From an uncultured Bacteroidia bacterium (lineage in GTDB: Bacteria > Bacteroidota > Bacteroidia > Bacteroidales > UBA932): a stretch of 64,000 bases of DNA. Below are positions 24,841 through 34,268 of the stretch, piece by piece. The notes beneath the pieces were generated by a model. The model did no database searches. It was given only the letters and a program-made list of their open reading frames with translations, and had not been told where the DNA came from. Both the position numbers and the translations under genes were made by a program. The stretch's first letter is position 1. Each line of letters opens with the position of its first letter. The DNA lies in the NCBI GenBank assembly GCA_902784435.1, contig CACZUR010000020.1, forward strand, positions 38,329 to 102,328. The letters are read 5' to 3'.

Positions 24841-27141
24841 ATGAAAAGATTACTCCTCATTCCCGCCGCCCTGCTGTCCCTTATCGCCTGCAACAACGCA
24901 GACCCGCAGCTGGGCAAGGCTTCCATCGACCAGGTGCTCAAGGCCATGACGCTGGAAGAAAAGGCCCACTTCGTGATCGGCATGGGCATGGCCGGCAGTG
25001 ACGGCAACTCCGCCGTCGTGGGCGCCACCCAGGACATTGTTCCGGGAGCCGCCGGCACCACCTACCCCATCCCCCGCCTGGGCATTCCCAGCATCGTCCT
25101 GGCCGACGGTCCTGCCGGGCTGCGCATCAACCCCACCCGTCCGGACGACCCCAACACCTACTACTGCACGCACTTCCCTATCGGCACCCTCCTTTCCAGC
25201 ACCTGGAACCAGGAACTGGTAGAGAGCGTGGGCACCGCCATGGGTGAGGAAGTACACGAATACGGGGCCGACGTCTACCTGGCCCCCGCCCTCAACATCC
25301 ACCGGCATCCGCTGAACGGCCGCAACTTCGAGTACTACTCCGAAGACCCCGTGGTGGCCGGTAAAACTGCCGCTGCCTACGTGAGGGGCGTCCAGAAGAA
25401 CGATGTGGGCACCTCCGTCAAGCACTTCGCCTACAACAACCAGGAGACCAACCGCACCGGCAACAACGCCGTCATCAGCCCCCGCGCCCAGCGTGAAATC
25501 TACCTCAAGGGCTTCGAAATCACCGTGAAAGAGGCCGATCCCTGGACCATCATGAGCTCCTACAACAAGATCAATGGCACCTATACTTCCCAGAGCAAAG
25601 ACCTCATCACCACCGTCCTCCGGGACGAATGGGGCTTCAAGGGCCTCGTGATGACCGACTGGTTCGGCGGCGACAACGGCGCAGAACAGATGGCCGCCGG
25701 CAACGACATGCTCCAGCCCGGCACCGCCCTGCAGTACGAACAGATTATGAACGCCATCCAGGACGGTTCCCTCACCGAGGCCCAGCTGGACATTTGCGTA
25801 AAACGCTGCCTGGAACTGGTGGCCCGCAGCCCCAAGGCCAAAGGCTATGCCTACAGCAACAAGCCGGACCTCAAGGCCCACGCCACGGTCACCCGCCAGA
25901 GTGCCCTGGAAGGCATGGTGCTCCTGGAGAACAAAGGCGTCCTGCCCCTGAAAGACGTGAAGAACGTGGCCGTTTTCGGCTGCACCTCCTATGACTTCAT
26001 CGCCGGCGGCACCGGTTCCGGCAATGTGAACCGCGCCTACACCGTGTCGCTGCTGGACGGACTCAAGAACGCCGGCTTCCAGGTGGATGAGAGCAAGAAA
26101 GACGCTGTCCTGAAGCACATCGCCGACGAAGAAGCCGCTTTCAAGGCCACCCTGGGCGACAATTCCCTGGCCGCCTTCTACCCGGTTCCTCGTCCGTCGG
26201 AACTGCAGCCCACCGCCGCCGAACTCACGGCTTCGGCCCGGGCCAATGACGTAGCCATCATCACCTTCGGCCGCAACAGCGGTGAATTCTTCGACCGCAC
26301 CAGCGCCGACTTCCACCTGAACGCCGGCGAAAGGAAACTGCTGGAGAGTGTGACCAAAGCCTTCCATGCCGCCGGCAAGAAAGTGGTGGTTGTCCTGAAC
26401 ATCGGCGGTGTCATCGAAACCGCTTCCTGGAAGAACATCCCGGATGCCGTACTGTTGGCCTGGCAGGCCGGCCAGGAGGGCGGCAACTCCGTCACCGATA
26501 TCCTGACCGGTGTGGAAAGCCCTTCCGGCAAACTGCCCATGACCTTCCCCGTGAACCTGATGGACGCCGCCTCGTCCCGGAACTTCCCCATCGACGCCAC
26601 CAACGAGGTGTACTTCATGAACCGCCGCGAGAACACCAACGAGAAAGATGTAGACGTAACCAAGTATGAAGAAGGCATTTACGTAGGCTACCGCTGGTTT
26701 GACAAACAGAACATGGCCGTATCTTATCCCTTCGGCTTCGGCCTCAGCTACACCAGCTTCGAATACAGCGAGCCCACCGTGGCCAACGACGGCAAAACCG
26801 TCACCGCCACCATCCGCGTAAAGAACACCGGTTCCGTGGCCGGCAAGGAAGCCGTCCAGCTGTATGTGAGCGCCCCTGCCGGCACCTTGGACAAGCCCGT
26901 GAAGGAACTCAAGGCCTATGGCAAGACGGCCAGACTGGCCCCCGGAGAAAGCCAGATGCTCACCTTGAGCTTCCCCACCTCCGAACTGGCGTCCTTCGAC
27001 GAGTCCAAGAGTGCCTGGGTAGTGGACGAAGGCACCTACACCTTCCTGTTCGGTGCCTCTTCCCGGGACATCCGCTGCACGGCGACGGCCCAGGCAGCTG
27101 CTTCCGAGCTTCCTGCCCACCGCGTACTGCTGATGCAATAA
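24841..27141 (+). CDS. Glycoside hydrolase family 3 beta-glycosidase, lipoprotein
   Basis: Paralogue of the divergent GH3 next door. The ATG at 24841 gives MKRLLLIPAALLSLIACNNA, a lipoprotein signal; 766 residues. Motifs: VLADGPAGLRINPTRPDDP, ALNIHRHPLNGRNFEYYSED, KHFAYNNQETNRTGN and GFKGLVMTDWFGGDNG (nucleophile Asp). Then GTGSGNVN, VLNIGGVIETASWKNI and the C-terminal SYPFGFGLSYTSFEYS with a fibronectin-like tail. The pair probably arose by duplication and inversion. The lipobox suggests surface or periplasmic anchoring, whereas its sister is soluble. It ends 6 bp before a convergent third GH3. Confidence 0.94.
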   Translation: MKRLLLIPAALLSLIACNNADPQLGKASIDQVLKAMTLEEKAHFVIGMGMAGSDGNSAVVGATQDIVPGAAGTTYPIPRLGIPSIVLADGPAGLRINPTRPDDPNTYYCTHFPIGTLLSSTWNQELVESVGTAMGEEVHEYGADVYLAPALNIHRHPLNGRNFEYYSEDPVVAGKTAAAYVRGVQKNDVGTSVKHFAYNNQETNRTGNNAVISPRAQREIYLKGFEITVKEADPWTIMSSYNKINGTYTSQSKDLITTVLRDEWGFKGLVMTDWFGGDNGAEQMAAGNDMLQPGTALQYEQIMNAIQDGSLTEAQLDICVKRCLELVARSPKAKGYAYSNKPDLKAHATVTRQSALEGMVLLENKGVLPLKDVKNVAVFGCTSYDFIAGGTGSGNVNRAYTVSLLDGLKNAGFQVDESKKDAVLKHIADEEAAFKATLGDNSLAAFYPVPRPSELQPTAAELTASARANDVAIITFGRNSGEFFDRTSADFHLNAGERKLLESVTKAFHAAGKKVVVVLNIGGVIETASWKNIPDAVLLAWQAGQEGGNSVTDILTGVESPSGKLPMTFPVNLMDAASSRNFPIDATNEVYFMNRRENTNEKDVDVTKYEEGIYVGYRWFDKQNMAVSYPFGFGLSYTSFEYSEPTVANDGKTVTATIRVKNTGSVAGKEAVQLYVSAPAGTLDKPVKELKAYGKTARLAPGESQMLTLSFPTSELASFDESKSAWVVDEGTYTFLFGASSRDIRCTATAQAAASELPAHRVLLMQ

Positions 27142-27147
27142 AAACGC

Positions 27148-29244
27148 CTAATAGCGATAAGCCAGGGTCTGCAGCTGGTCGGAGCTTCCACCATACAGCA
27201 GTTCCCACGCGCCCTTTGCGGGCACCATGTCCTGTGCCTGTTCCGACCAGGACAGGAAGGTCTCGGGGCCCAGCACAAATTCCACCACGGCGGTTTCTCC
27301 GGCCGGGATGTGCACGCGGCGGAATCCGCGGAGGCTCTTCAGCGGGCCTTCCGTATCGGCGGGACGGCGGACATATAACTGTACCACTTCATCCGCATCC
27401 ATGTTGCCAGTATTGGTGACAGGGATGCGGATCCGCTTACCCTTCACCTGCGCCTGTCCATAGGCAAAGCGGGTGTAACTGAGGCCGAAGCCGAAGGGGA
27501 ACAGCGGTTGGCCCGTAAAGTAACGGTAGGTACGGCCCTTCATGGCGTAGTCCTCGAAATCCGGCAACTGTTCGATACCCGTGTAGAAGGTGACGGGCAG
27601 TTTGCCGGACGGAGCTACGTCGCCGAAGAGGACATCGGCCAGGGCGGTGCCGCCTTCCTCGCCGGGATACCAGGCCTGCAGGATGGCGTCACAGCTTTCC
27701 GTCTCCGGAACCAGGCCCATAGCGCTGCCGGAGAAGTTCACCAGCACCACCTTCTTGCCGGCCAGATGCAAAGCCTGCAGGAGTTCCCGCTGCGGGGCGG
27801 GCAGCTGGATATCGGTGCGGTCTCCTCCGTCGAAACCCGGGAAAGGAACTTTCATCTCCTCGCCCTCGAAGCGGGGTGATATACCGCCGGCAAATACCAC
27901 GATATCAATGTCTTCCAGTTTTTTCAATACCTCTGCAGCAGGCTCTCCCGGAGCCACGATGCCGCAAGCTTCAAAGTATAGCAGGCCGGGGACGCGGGCT
28001 TTCAGGGCATCCAAGAGGGTGACGGTCTTTTCCGGAACCGGGTTGTAATTGCCCCACTGCATCTGGCGGTCGTCGGCGTTGGGGCCGATGAGGGCGATGC
28101 GGGCCCCTTCCTGCAGCGGCAGCACCTGATCCCGGTTCTGAAGCAGTACCAGGGACTCCCGGGCCATCTTGCGGGAGAGGGCCAGGTGTTCCGGGCCTTC
28201 CACTTCCCCGTCTTTCAGCGAGGCCCAGGGGGCCACGTTGCCGTCCAGTTCTCCCAGCCGGATGCGGGCAGAAAGCAGGCGGGTGAGGGAGCGGTCTACA
28301 TCGGCCTCGTCCAGCAGGCCCTTGGCGACAGCTTCGGGAATGGCGGGATAGGAATTGCCGCAGTTCAGGTCCGTTCCGGCGTGCAGGGCGGCAGCGGCGG
28401 CATGCGCCTTGTCCACGCTGTAGCCGTGGCAGTCCGGCGCATAGAAATCGCGGATGGCCCAGCAGTCGGAGACGATGAGGCCCTTATAGCCCCATTCGCC
28501 CCGCAGGATGGTATTGATCAGGTAATCGTTGGCGCCGCAGGGAACCCCGCGGAAGCGGTTATAGGCAATCATCACTTCCTCTACACCGGCCTTCACCACC
28601 AGGTCCTTGAACGCGGGCAGATAGGTTTCCCTCAGGTCCCGTTCGCTCACATGGGCGTCGAAACGGTGCCGGCTGCTCTCCGGACCCGAATGCACGGCAA
28701 AGTGCTTGGCACAGGCCTGCGTCTTTAGCACCGGGGCGTCGGAGGGTCCCTGCAGCCCGCGCACCACCGCCATGCCCAGCTCTCCGGTCAGGTAAGGGTC
28801 TTCCCCATAGGTTTCCATGCCGCGGCCCCAGCGGGGGTCCCGGAAAATGTTGATGTTGGGCGTCCAGAAAGTAAGTCCCTGATATTGACCCACATGACCC
28901 GCTTCCTGGGCCTGACGGTTCTTGATGCGGGCTTCGTCGCTCACGGCCGTAAACACTTGCTCCAGCAGGGGCACGTCAAAGGAGGCGGCCATGCCGATGG
29001 GCTGCGGAAAAACGGTGGCTTTCCCGTTGCGTCCCACCCCGTGCAGGGCTTCGTTCCACCAGTTATAGGCCGGAATGCCCAGGGCCTCTACCGGGGCCGA
29101 TGAAAAGGTCATCAGGGAAGCCTTTTCTTCCAGGGTCATCCGGGCAATCAGGTCCTTGGCCCGCTGCTCGGAGGCGGGGATGTGCTTACAGGCAGCGAGA
29201 GCCGTCAAACTCAGGCAGAGTACAATGAGGGAATGTTTTTTCAT
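27148..29244 (-). CDS. Glycoside hydrolase family 3, beta-xylosidase-like lipoprotein
   Basis: 698 residues with lipoprotein signal LIVLCLSLTALAACKHIP. It belongs to a different GH3 branch from the two upstream paralogues: YNWWNEALHGVGRNGKATVF, FWTPNINIFRDPRWGRGMET, CAKHFAVHSGPESSRH, and GYKGLIVSDCWAIRDF (nucleophile Asp) are the hallmarks of the beta-xylosidase/alpha-arabinofuranosidase-like subgroup. The C-terminus has YRYFTGQPLFPFGFGLSYT and a fibronectin-like domain. It starts 1 bp after the stop of the GH125 gene upstream on the same strand, so the two are co-transcribed. Exact substrate not inferable. Confidence 0.92.
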   Translation of the reverse strand: MKKHSLIVLCLSLTALAACKHIPASEQRAKDLIARMTLEEKASLMTFSSAPVEALGIPAYNWWNEALHGVGRNGKATVFPQPIGMAASFDVPLLEQVFTAVSDEARIKNRQAQEAGHVGQYQGLTFWTPNINIFRDPRWGRGMETYGEDPYLTGELGMAVVRGLQGPSDAPVLKTQACAKHFAVHSGPESSRHRFDAHVSERDLRETYLPAFKDLVVKAGVEEVMIAYNRFRGVPCGANDYLINTILRGEWGYKGLIVSDCWAIRDFYAPDCHGYSVDKAHAAAAALHAGTDLNCGNSYPAIPEAVAKGLLDEADVDRSLTRLLSARIRLGELDGNVAPWASLKDGEVEGPEHLALSRKMARESLVLLQNRDQVLPLQEGARIALIGPNADDRQMQWGNYNPVPEKTVTLLDALKARVPGLLYFEACGIVAPGEPAAEVLKKLEDIDIVVFAGGISPRFEGEEMKVPFPGFDGGDRTDIQLPAPQRELLQALHLAGKKVVLVNFSGSAMGLVPETESCDAILQAWYPGEEGGTALADVLFGDVAPSGKLPVTFYTGIEQLPDFEDYAMKGRTYRYFTGQPLFPFGFGLSYTRFAYGQAQVKGKRIRIPVTNTGNMDADEVVQLYVRRPADTEGPLKSLRGFRRVHIPAGETAVVEFVLGPETFLSWSEQAQDMVPAKGAWELLYGGSSDQLQTLAYRY

Positions 29245-29245
29245 A

Positions 29246-30640
29246 TCATAGATTGTTCAGCAGTTCCAGTTCTCCGTCCCCGATCAGTTTCAGGACCAGT
29301 TCCCCGAACAGGGTATTCTGCCAGGCAAACCAGGGGCGGGTGAAAACGGCGGGGTTATCCTTGTGGAAAGACTCGTGGATGAATCCGGTGCCGGCATCCG
29401 TATCCCGAAGCGTGCGCAGGCACCAGCGGATTTCTTCGTCATCGGAGGAGGTGAAAGCCCGCATCATGATGCTCATGGGCCAGATCATATCCGAGCCGAT
29501 GTGGGGGCCGCCGATTCCCTCGGCCGCCTTCCCCCGGAAGAAATAGGGGTTGTCCGGGCTCCAGACAAAGCGGCGCGTATTCCGGTAGATGGGATCATCG
29601 GCCGGGACGTCGCCCAGATAAGCCATGGCCAGGAGACTGGGCACATTGGCATCGTCCATCAGATAATAATTGCCGAAACCATCCACCTCGTAGGCATAGA
29701 CGGGCCCGTATTTCGGATGCTCATACACGGCATATTTCCTCAGCGCGGCCTCTACTTCGGCGGCCAGTTCCCGGCATTCGCGGGCCAGGCTGCGCTCCCG
29801 GTTCACGTTTTCCAGGATTTCCGCCGCCTTGCGCAAACTGCTCACGGCAAAGAAGTTGGACGGAACCAGGAATTCGAACTGCGTGGCGTCGTCCGAGGGG
29901 CGGAAGGCCGATGCGATAAGCCCCACCGGCCGCACGGGATGGCCGTAACCGCCGTTGCCCTTGGTATCCAGCTGACGGTCTGTCACCCGCAGGAAGCGAT
30001 AGGAGCCGGGGCCGTCTTTGCGCTGCTGTTCCCGGAACACCGAAAGGACCTTGCGCATGGCCGTGACCCAGGTTTTCCCGAACACGGAACTGTCGCCGGT
30101 GGTTTTCCAGTAATGGTGGGCCAGGCGGATGACATAGCAGGGCGAGTCTATCTCCCATTTGCGTTCGTGCAGGTTGGGGTTCATGTCCGTGCCGTCCGTC
30201 TGCCAGCCGCCGCCGGTAGGGCCGTCGTTGAAGGCGTTGGCATACGGGTCTATGCAGAGCAGGCCCAGCTGGCAGTTGACAACGCCGGCAATCATTTTGC
30301 GCAGATGTTCGTCCTGCGGCGCCAGCTGCACGTAAGGCCACACCTGGGCTCCGGAATCCCGCAGCCACATGGCGTGGATATCGCCGGTGTACACGAAGGT
30401 CCGGCCGTTTTCTTCGTCGAAGTGGACGGTGGTATCCAGGGTATTGGGGAAACAGTTCCCGAACATCCAGGCCAGGTACGGATCCGTCAGGAGTCCCTGT
30501 ACCCGGACGATGGTGGCCTCTACCGCCTCCGAAACGAAAAGCCGCTGCTCCGGGGCAGGGCGCTGCGAGGACAGATGCTGAGCCCCGGCGCAGGCCGACA
30601 GGCTCAGAACCAGCAGGCTGGTCAGAAAGGTCTTTCTCAT
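29246..30640 (-). CDS. GH125 exo-alpha-1,6-mannosidase
   Basis: Metal-independent exo-alpha-mannosidase family found in Bacteroidota and firmicutes. The ATG at 30638-30640 gives MRKTFLTSLLVLSLSACAGA, a lipoprotein signal; it overlaps the lpdA stop as ATGA. 464 residues. Motifs: NCFPNTLDTTVHF, TGDIHAMWLRDSGAQVWPYV, NAFNDGPTGGGWQTDGTDMN, WEIDSPCYVIRLAHHYWK, VGLIASAFRPSDDATQFEF, SDMIWPMSIMMRAFTS and FIHESFHKDN, all typical of GH125. Next to GH3 it may act on mannan side chains or N-glycan-like substrates, which is inference. Confidence 0.93.
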   Translation of the reverse strand: MRKTFLTSLLVLSLSACAGAQHLSSQRPAPEQRLFVSEAVEATIVRVQGLLTDPYLAWMFGNCFPNTLDTTVHFDEENGRTFVYTGDIHAMWLRDSGAQVWPYVQLAPQDEHLRKMIAGVVNCQLGLLCIDPYANAFNDGPTGGGWQTDGTDMNPNLHERKWEIDSPCYVIRLAHHYWKTTGDSSVFGKTWVTAMRKVLSVFREQQRKDGPGSYRFLRVTDRQLDTKGNGGYGHPVRPVGLIASAFRPSDDATQFEFLVPSNFFAVSSLRKAAEILENVNRERSLARECRELAAEVEAALRKYAVYEHPKYGPVYAYEVDGFGNYYLMDDANVPSLLAMAYLGDVPADDPIYRNTRRFVWSPDNPYFFRGKAAEGIGGPHIGSDMIWPMSIMMRAFTSSDDEEIRWCLRTLRDTDAGTGFIHESFHKDNPAVFTRPWFAWQNTLFGELVLKLIGDGELELLNNL

Positions 30641-32013
30641 AAGGTTTCCCGGAAGATTTCGCTGACGGTGGGGTGCGGGAACACCACTTCCTTCAGCTGC
30701 GCCGCCGTGAATCCCTTTTCGATGGCCATGCAGGCGCCGTAGATGATTTCCGAGCAGGGGTTGCCCAGCATGTGCACGCCCACCACCTTTCCGCTGGCTT
30801 TGTCCAGCAGTATTTTGCACAGGCCTTCCCCCCGCTCGTTCTCTGCCACGAAACGGCCGGAATAGGCCATGGGAAGCTTCTTTACTTCCACCTCCAGGCC
30901 CTTCCTGGCGGCTTCGGCCTCCGTAAGGCCCGCGCCCGCCACTTCCGGATTAGTATACACGACGCCGGGGATGGCATCGTAGCGCATGGTATCGGCCCGG
31001 CCCAGGATGGTGTTCACGGCCACTTCGCCCTCGCGGGAAGCGGTGTGGGCCAGCATGGAGAAGCCGGTGACGTCGCCGGCCGCATAGATGCCGGGAACGC
31101 TGGTGCGCATCTGCGGGTCTACCTGGATGCCATAGGGCCTTCCGGCGGGATTCAGGGCCAGTTTTACGCCCACATTTTCCAGGCCGATGCCGTCCAGCGA
31201 CGCCCTTCGGCCCACGGAAACCAGGATGCGTTCGCCGGTGGCGCGGCAGATATTGCCCTCCGGATCCTCATACACCACGTCGTTTCCTTCCACCGCCGTC
31301 ACCTTGCAGTTCAAGTGGAACTCCACGCCCTTTTTGGCGTACTGGGCCTGGAGCAGGGCGCTGATTTCGTCGTCCATGGGCCCCAGGATCTTGGGAAGCA
31401 TCTCGATCACCGTCACTTTTGTGCCGATGGAATGGAAAAAACTGGCGAATTCCATCCCGATGACCCCGCCGCCGATGACCACCAGGCTTTCCGGCTGCTG
31501 GTCCAGCGCCAGGATTTCGCGGTTGGTCACCACGGCGCCGCCCAGGCCTTCCCGGAGGCCCGGGATGGGCGGAACGGCTGCCTCGGAACCCGTGCAGATG
31601 AGCAGGTTACGGGCCTCGAAGGACTGCCCGTTGCAGCTGAGCTTCACGGCACCGGCCTCCCGGCCTTCGATGAAGGCCTGGCCGCTGATGACCTCTACCT
31701 GGGCGTTCCGCATCTGTACCTTGATGCCGCCCACCAGTTTTTTCACCACCTTCTGTTTGCGCTTGAAGATGGCGCCGAAGTCGATGGAAGCGCCCTCCAC
31801 GTTAACTCCGTAGCGGTCTGCGTGATGGGCGTAATCCAGTACCTTGGCACTATACAGGAGGGTTTTGGTGGGGATGCAGCCCTCGTTCAGGCATACCCCG
31901 CCCAGTTCCCGTTTTTCAAAGAGGACGACGGACAGACCGGCCGCACCGGCCTTGCCGGCTGCCACGTATCCGCCGGGGCCGCCGCCAATGATAGCAAGAT
32001 CATACATAGTCAA
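30637..32013 (-). CDS. lpdA: Dihydrolipoyl dehydrogenase
   Basis: FAD- and NAD-dependent disulfide oxidoreductase that reoxidises lipoyl groups of 2-oxoacid dehydrogenase or glycine cleavage complexes. The 458-residue length is normal. FAD-binding LAIIGGGPGGYVAAGKAGAA, redox-active ELGGVCLNEGCIPTKT, NAD-binding LVVIGGGVIGMEFASFF, second FAD motif VPGIYAAGDVTGFSML, and C-terminal dimerisation motif MLGNPCSEIIYGA with FPHPTVSEIF (His-Glu catalytic dyad nearby). Two ATGs two codons apart (MTMYD) are possible. Its coupling to a GH125 gene is unusual; no E1/E2 subunits lie nearby. Confidence 0.95.
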   Translation of the reverse strand: MTMYDLAIIGGGPGGYVAAGKAGAAGLSVVLFEKRELGGVCLNEGCIPTKTLLYSAKVLDYAHHADRYGVNVEGASIDFGAIFKRKQKVVKKLVGGIKVQMRNAQVEVISGQAFIEGREAGAVKLSCNGQSFEARNLLICTGSEAAVPPIPGLREGLGGAVVTNREILALDQQPESLVVIGGGVIGMEFASFFHSIGTKVTVIEMLPKILGPMDDEISALLQAQYAKKGVEFHLNCKVTAVEGNDVVYEDPEGNICRATGERILVSVGRRASLDGIGLENVGVKLALNPAGRPYGIQVDPQMRTSVPGIYAAGDVTGFSMLAHTASREGEVAVNTILGRADTMRYDAIPGVVYTNPEVAGAGLTEAEAARKGLEVEVKKLPMAYSGRFVAENERGEGLCKILLDKASGKVVGVHMLGNPCSEIIYGACMAIEKGFTAAQLKEVVFPHPTVSEIFRETL

Positions 32014-32042
32014 AGGTTTATGGTTTCAGAGGAAAGCTTCCC

Positions 32043-32828
32043 TTATTTGGCCGGACGTTTATAGCCGTCGTCCGTGCAGCGCTTGGACATGCGCTCGATG
32101 CGCGTGGCGGTGTCCGGGTGGGAAGAGAACAGGTTGGTGACCGGGCTGCTCTTGCCCTGGCCGCCGTCCAGTTTCTGCAGTTTTTCAAAGGCCATGACCA
32201 TGGCCCAGGGGTTCTTCTTGCCCTGTACCAGGAAATTGTAGCCGTAATCGTCGGCCTCGCTTTCCTGGTCCCGGGAATACTTGGCATTGACGATATACTC
32301 CCCAAGGGCGCCCAGCTGCGAGTCCGTGAGCACCGCCACCTTCTGCGAAGTGGAAGCCAGGCCCTGGAGGGCGGCCGAGGTGAGCATGCCCACCTGCATC
32401 TGCTTGCGGGTATGGTGCAGGGCTACGTGGCCAATCTCATGGCCGATCACCCCCAGCAGTTCCTGGTCTGTCATGGCGTCCATGATGCCGGTGTATACCC
32501 GCACGGAACCGTCGGCACAGGCGAAAGCATTCACTTCATCCTCCTTGTACACCTTGAAATTGAGCGGCTGGCCGTCTACGCTCTTGAAATTGGCCACCAG
32601 CTTGTTCAGGCGCTTGGTGTAGGCGTTGGTGGCGGGAAGCACCTGGCTTTCCGCGTCCATCTGGAGCACGTACTGGTGCACGTAATCCCGGACTTGGTCG
32701 TCCGTAAGGGAAAGGGCCTGGCCCAGATAGGCGCCGCCCTGTTGCAGACGCTGCGGGTCCAGTTTGGCAATAAGGCCGCAGGAAGACAGGGCGATGGCCG
32801 TGACAAGGAGGCAAAGGATGCGTTTCAT
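32043..32828 (-). CDS. M48-family metallopeptidase lipoprotein
   Basis: Zinc endopeptidase of the LoiP/YcaL/BepA type acting on envelope proteins in the periplasm. The ATG at 32826-32828 gives MKRILCLLVTAIALSSCGLI, a lipobox; it lies downstream of a TACCTTTG promoter box. The catalytic motif VIGHEIGHVALHH supplies HExxH, and SRDQESEADDYGYNFLV the third zinc ligand. 261 residues; ends with SSHPDTATRIERM, conserved in the family. Single catalytic domain without TPR repeats. Confidence 0.92.
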   Translation of the reverse strand: MKRILCLLVTAIALSSCGLIAKLDPQRLQQGGAYLGQALSLTDDQVRDYVHQYVLQMDAESQVLPATNAYTKRLNKLVANFKSVDGQPLNFKVYKEDEVNAFACADGSVRVYTGIMDAMTDQELLGVIGHEIGHVALHHTRKQMQVGMLTSAALQGLASTSQKVAVLTDSQLGALGEYIVNAKYSRDQESEADDYGYNFLVQGKKNPWAMVMAFEKLQKLDGGQGKSSPVTNLFSSHPDTATRIERMSKRCTDDGYKRPAK

Positions 32829-32846
32829 AGGTTTTGCGAATTTTGT

Positions 32847-32854
32847 CAAAGGTA
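32847..32854 (-). promoter_or_regulatory. -7 box of the M48 peptidase gene
   Basis: TACCTTTG on the minus strand with a TTG about 20 bp further upstream, as expected for a Bacteroidota promoter. Leader about 12-15 nt. Confidence 0.55.
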
Positions 32855-32942
32855 CGCATTTGCCTGCAAATTAACAATGTAAGTTTGATGAAACTATTTT
32901 GCAGGAAGTGCCGTATATATTAAGTATCGACATTAACGAGCA

Positions 32943-33992
32943 ATGAAACTTTCGCAATTCAATTTCGATCTCCCCGCAGACCGTATTGCCAAGGAACCTA
33001 CCCGCTGGCGCGACGAGGCCCGTCTGCTGGTCCTGCACAAGGACAGCGGAGAAATGGAGCACCGTCTTTTCAAGGACATCATCGACTATTTCGGCAAAGG
33101 CGACATCTTTGTCCTCAACGATACCAAAGTTTTCCCTGCCCGCCTGTATGGCAAGAAGGAAAAGACCGGGGCCGACATCATGGTCCTGCTCCTGAGGGAA
33201 CTCAACCGCGAGCAGCGGCTCTGGGACGTCATCGTAGACCCGGCCCGCAAGATCCGTATCGGCAACAAACTCTACTTCGGAGAGGATGAATCCCTGGTGG
33301 CGGAAGTCATTGACAACACCACTTCCCGCGGACGCACCCTGCGTTTCCTCTTCGACGGCCCGTACGAGGACTTCAAGGAAGCCCTGTTCTCCCTCGGAGA
33401 ACCTTACGTACCGGAATGGGTGAAGGAGAAGACCACCCCGGAAGACGTGGAGAACTACCAGACCATCTTCGCCGCGCACGAAGGCGCCGTGAGCGCCCCC
33501 GCCGCCGGCCTGCACTTCAGCCGGGAACTGTTCAACCGCATGATCCTCAAGGACATCGAGAAGACCTTCATCACCGTGCACATGGGCATCGGCCATTTCC
33601 GCACCGTAGACGTGGAAGACCTCTCCAAGCACCGGATGGACTCCGAGCGCCTGATTATCCCTGAAGAGGCTGCCCAGGCCATCAACAAGGCCAAACGCAG
33701 CGGCAAGAAGGTGGTGGCCATCGGCGCCACCGTCATGCGCGGCCTGGAAACCTATGTCACCACCACGCACGAGGTCAATCCTTTCGACGGCTGGACCAAC
33801 AAATTCATCTTCCCGCCGTACCAGTACGCCGTCCCGGATGCCATCGTCTCCAACTTCCACCTGCCCCAGAGCACCATGCTCATGAGCGTAGCCGCCTTCG
33901 GGGGCTACAAGGGCGTGATGGCCGCCTACGAAGAGGCCCTGAAAGAGGGTTACCGCTTCGGCCCGTACGGGGACGCCCTGCTCATCGTGTAG
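32943..33992 (+). CDS. queA: S-adenosylmethionine:tRNA ribosyltransferase-isomerase
   Basis: Transfers and rearranges the ribose of SAM onto 7-aminomethyl-7-deazaguanine in tRNA, giving epoxyqueuosine. The 349-residue protein starts MKLSQFNFDLPADRIAKEPT and contains DIFVLNDTKVFPARLYGKK, AAHEGAVSAPAAGLHFSREL, ITVHMGIGHFRTV and SNFHLPQSTMLMSVAAFGGY, all QueA signatures. A terminator hairpin follows at 34092-34127. Confidence 0.97.
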   Translation: MKLSQFNFDLPADRIAKEPTRWRDEARLLVLHKDSGEMEHRLFKDIIDYFGKGDIFVLNDTKVFPARLYGKKEKTGADIMVLLLRELNREQRLWDVIVDPARKIRIGNKLYFGEDESLVAEVIDNTTSRGRTLRFLFDGPYEDFKEALFSLGEPYVPEWVKEKTTPEDVENYQTIFAAHEGAVSAPAAGLHFSRELFNRMILKDIEKTFITVHMGIGHFRTVDVEDLSKHRMDSERLIIPEEAAQAINKAKRSGKKVVAIGATVMRGLETYVTTTHEVNPFDGWTNKFIFPPYQYAVPDAIVSNFHLPQSTMLMSVAAFGGYKGVMAAYEEALKEGYRFGPYGDALLIV

Positions 33993-34091
33993 GGTTTTCC
34001 GGGGTGCCCGGTTGCTCGCGTGGGGTTTTGCCAGGGTGCCCGGCTGCATGGGCGCGGCCAAAATCCTTTAAAACACATAAAAAATCATAAG

Positions 34092-34127
34092 AAACAACAC
34101 AAGTTATCAACAGCTTGTGTTGTTTCT
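34092..34127 (+). terminator. Terminator hairpin after queA
   Basis: GAAACAACACAAG (34092-34104) and CTTGTGTTGTTTC (34115-34127) form a perfect 13-bp stem followed by TCGTTTTC. Confidence 0.75.
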
Positions 34128-34162
34128 CGTTTTCGGGTCCTATCTTAGCGGGACGTTCCTCC

Positions 34163-34268
34163 CTGGAGGCGATTGCTCCTTGGTGACGGTTGCTTCTTGG
34201 TGACGGTTGCTCCTTGGTGACGGTTGCTTCCTGGTGGCAAGACGTTCCCCTTTGGTGGCGGTTGCTTC
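34163..34268. repeat. 17-bp tandem repeat upstream of dprA
   Basis: Units of TTGGTGACGGTTGCTTC at 34180, 34197 and 34214, with degenerate copies at 34163 and about 34250. They lie between a weak promoter box and the dprA start, so they would be in the mRNA leader. Confidence 0.85.

Noticed and set aside
29900-29925. GAAGGCCGATGC-like match in the GH125 gene
   Set aside because: It encodes the conserved GH125 motif ASAFRPSDD and has no flanking inverted repeat, so it is not a member of the palindrome family.
22371-30640. Treating the three GH3 genes and GH125 as part of the pectin PUL
   Set aside because: They lie beyond a strong bidirectional terminator, have their own promoters and lack a SusC/SusD pair; function with pectin is not supported by sequence.
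34105-34113. DnaA-box-like TTATCAACA and possible replication origin
   Set aside because: A single imperfect box inside a terminator loop; no cluster of boxes, dnaA gene or AT-rich unwinding region.
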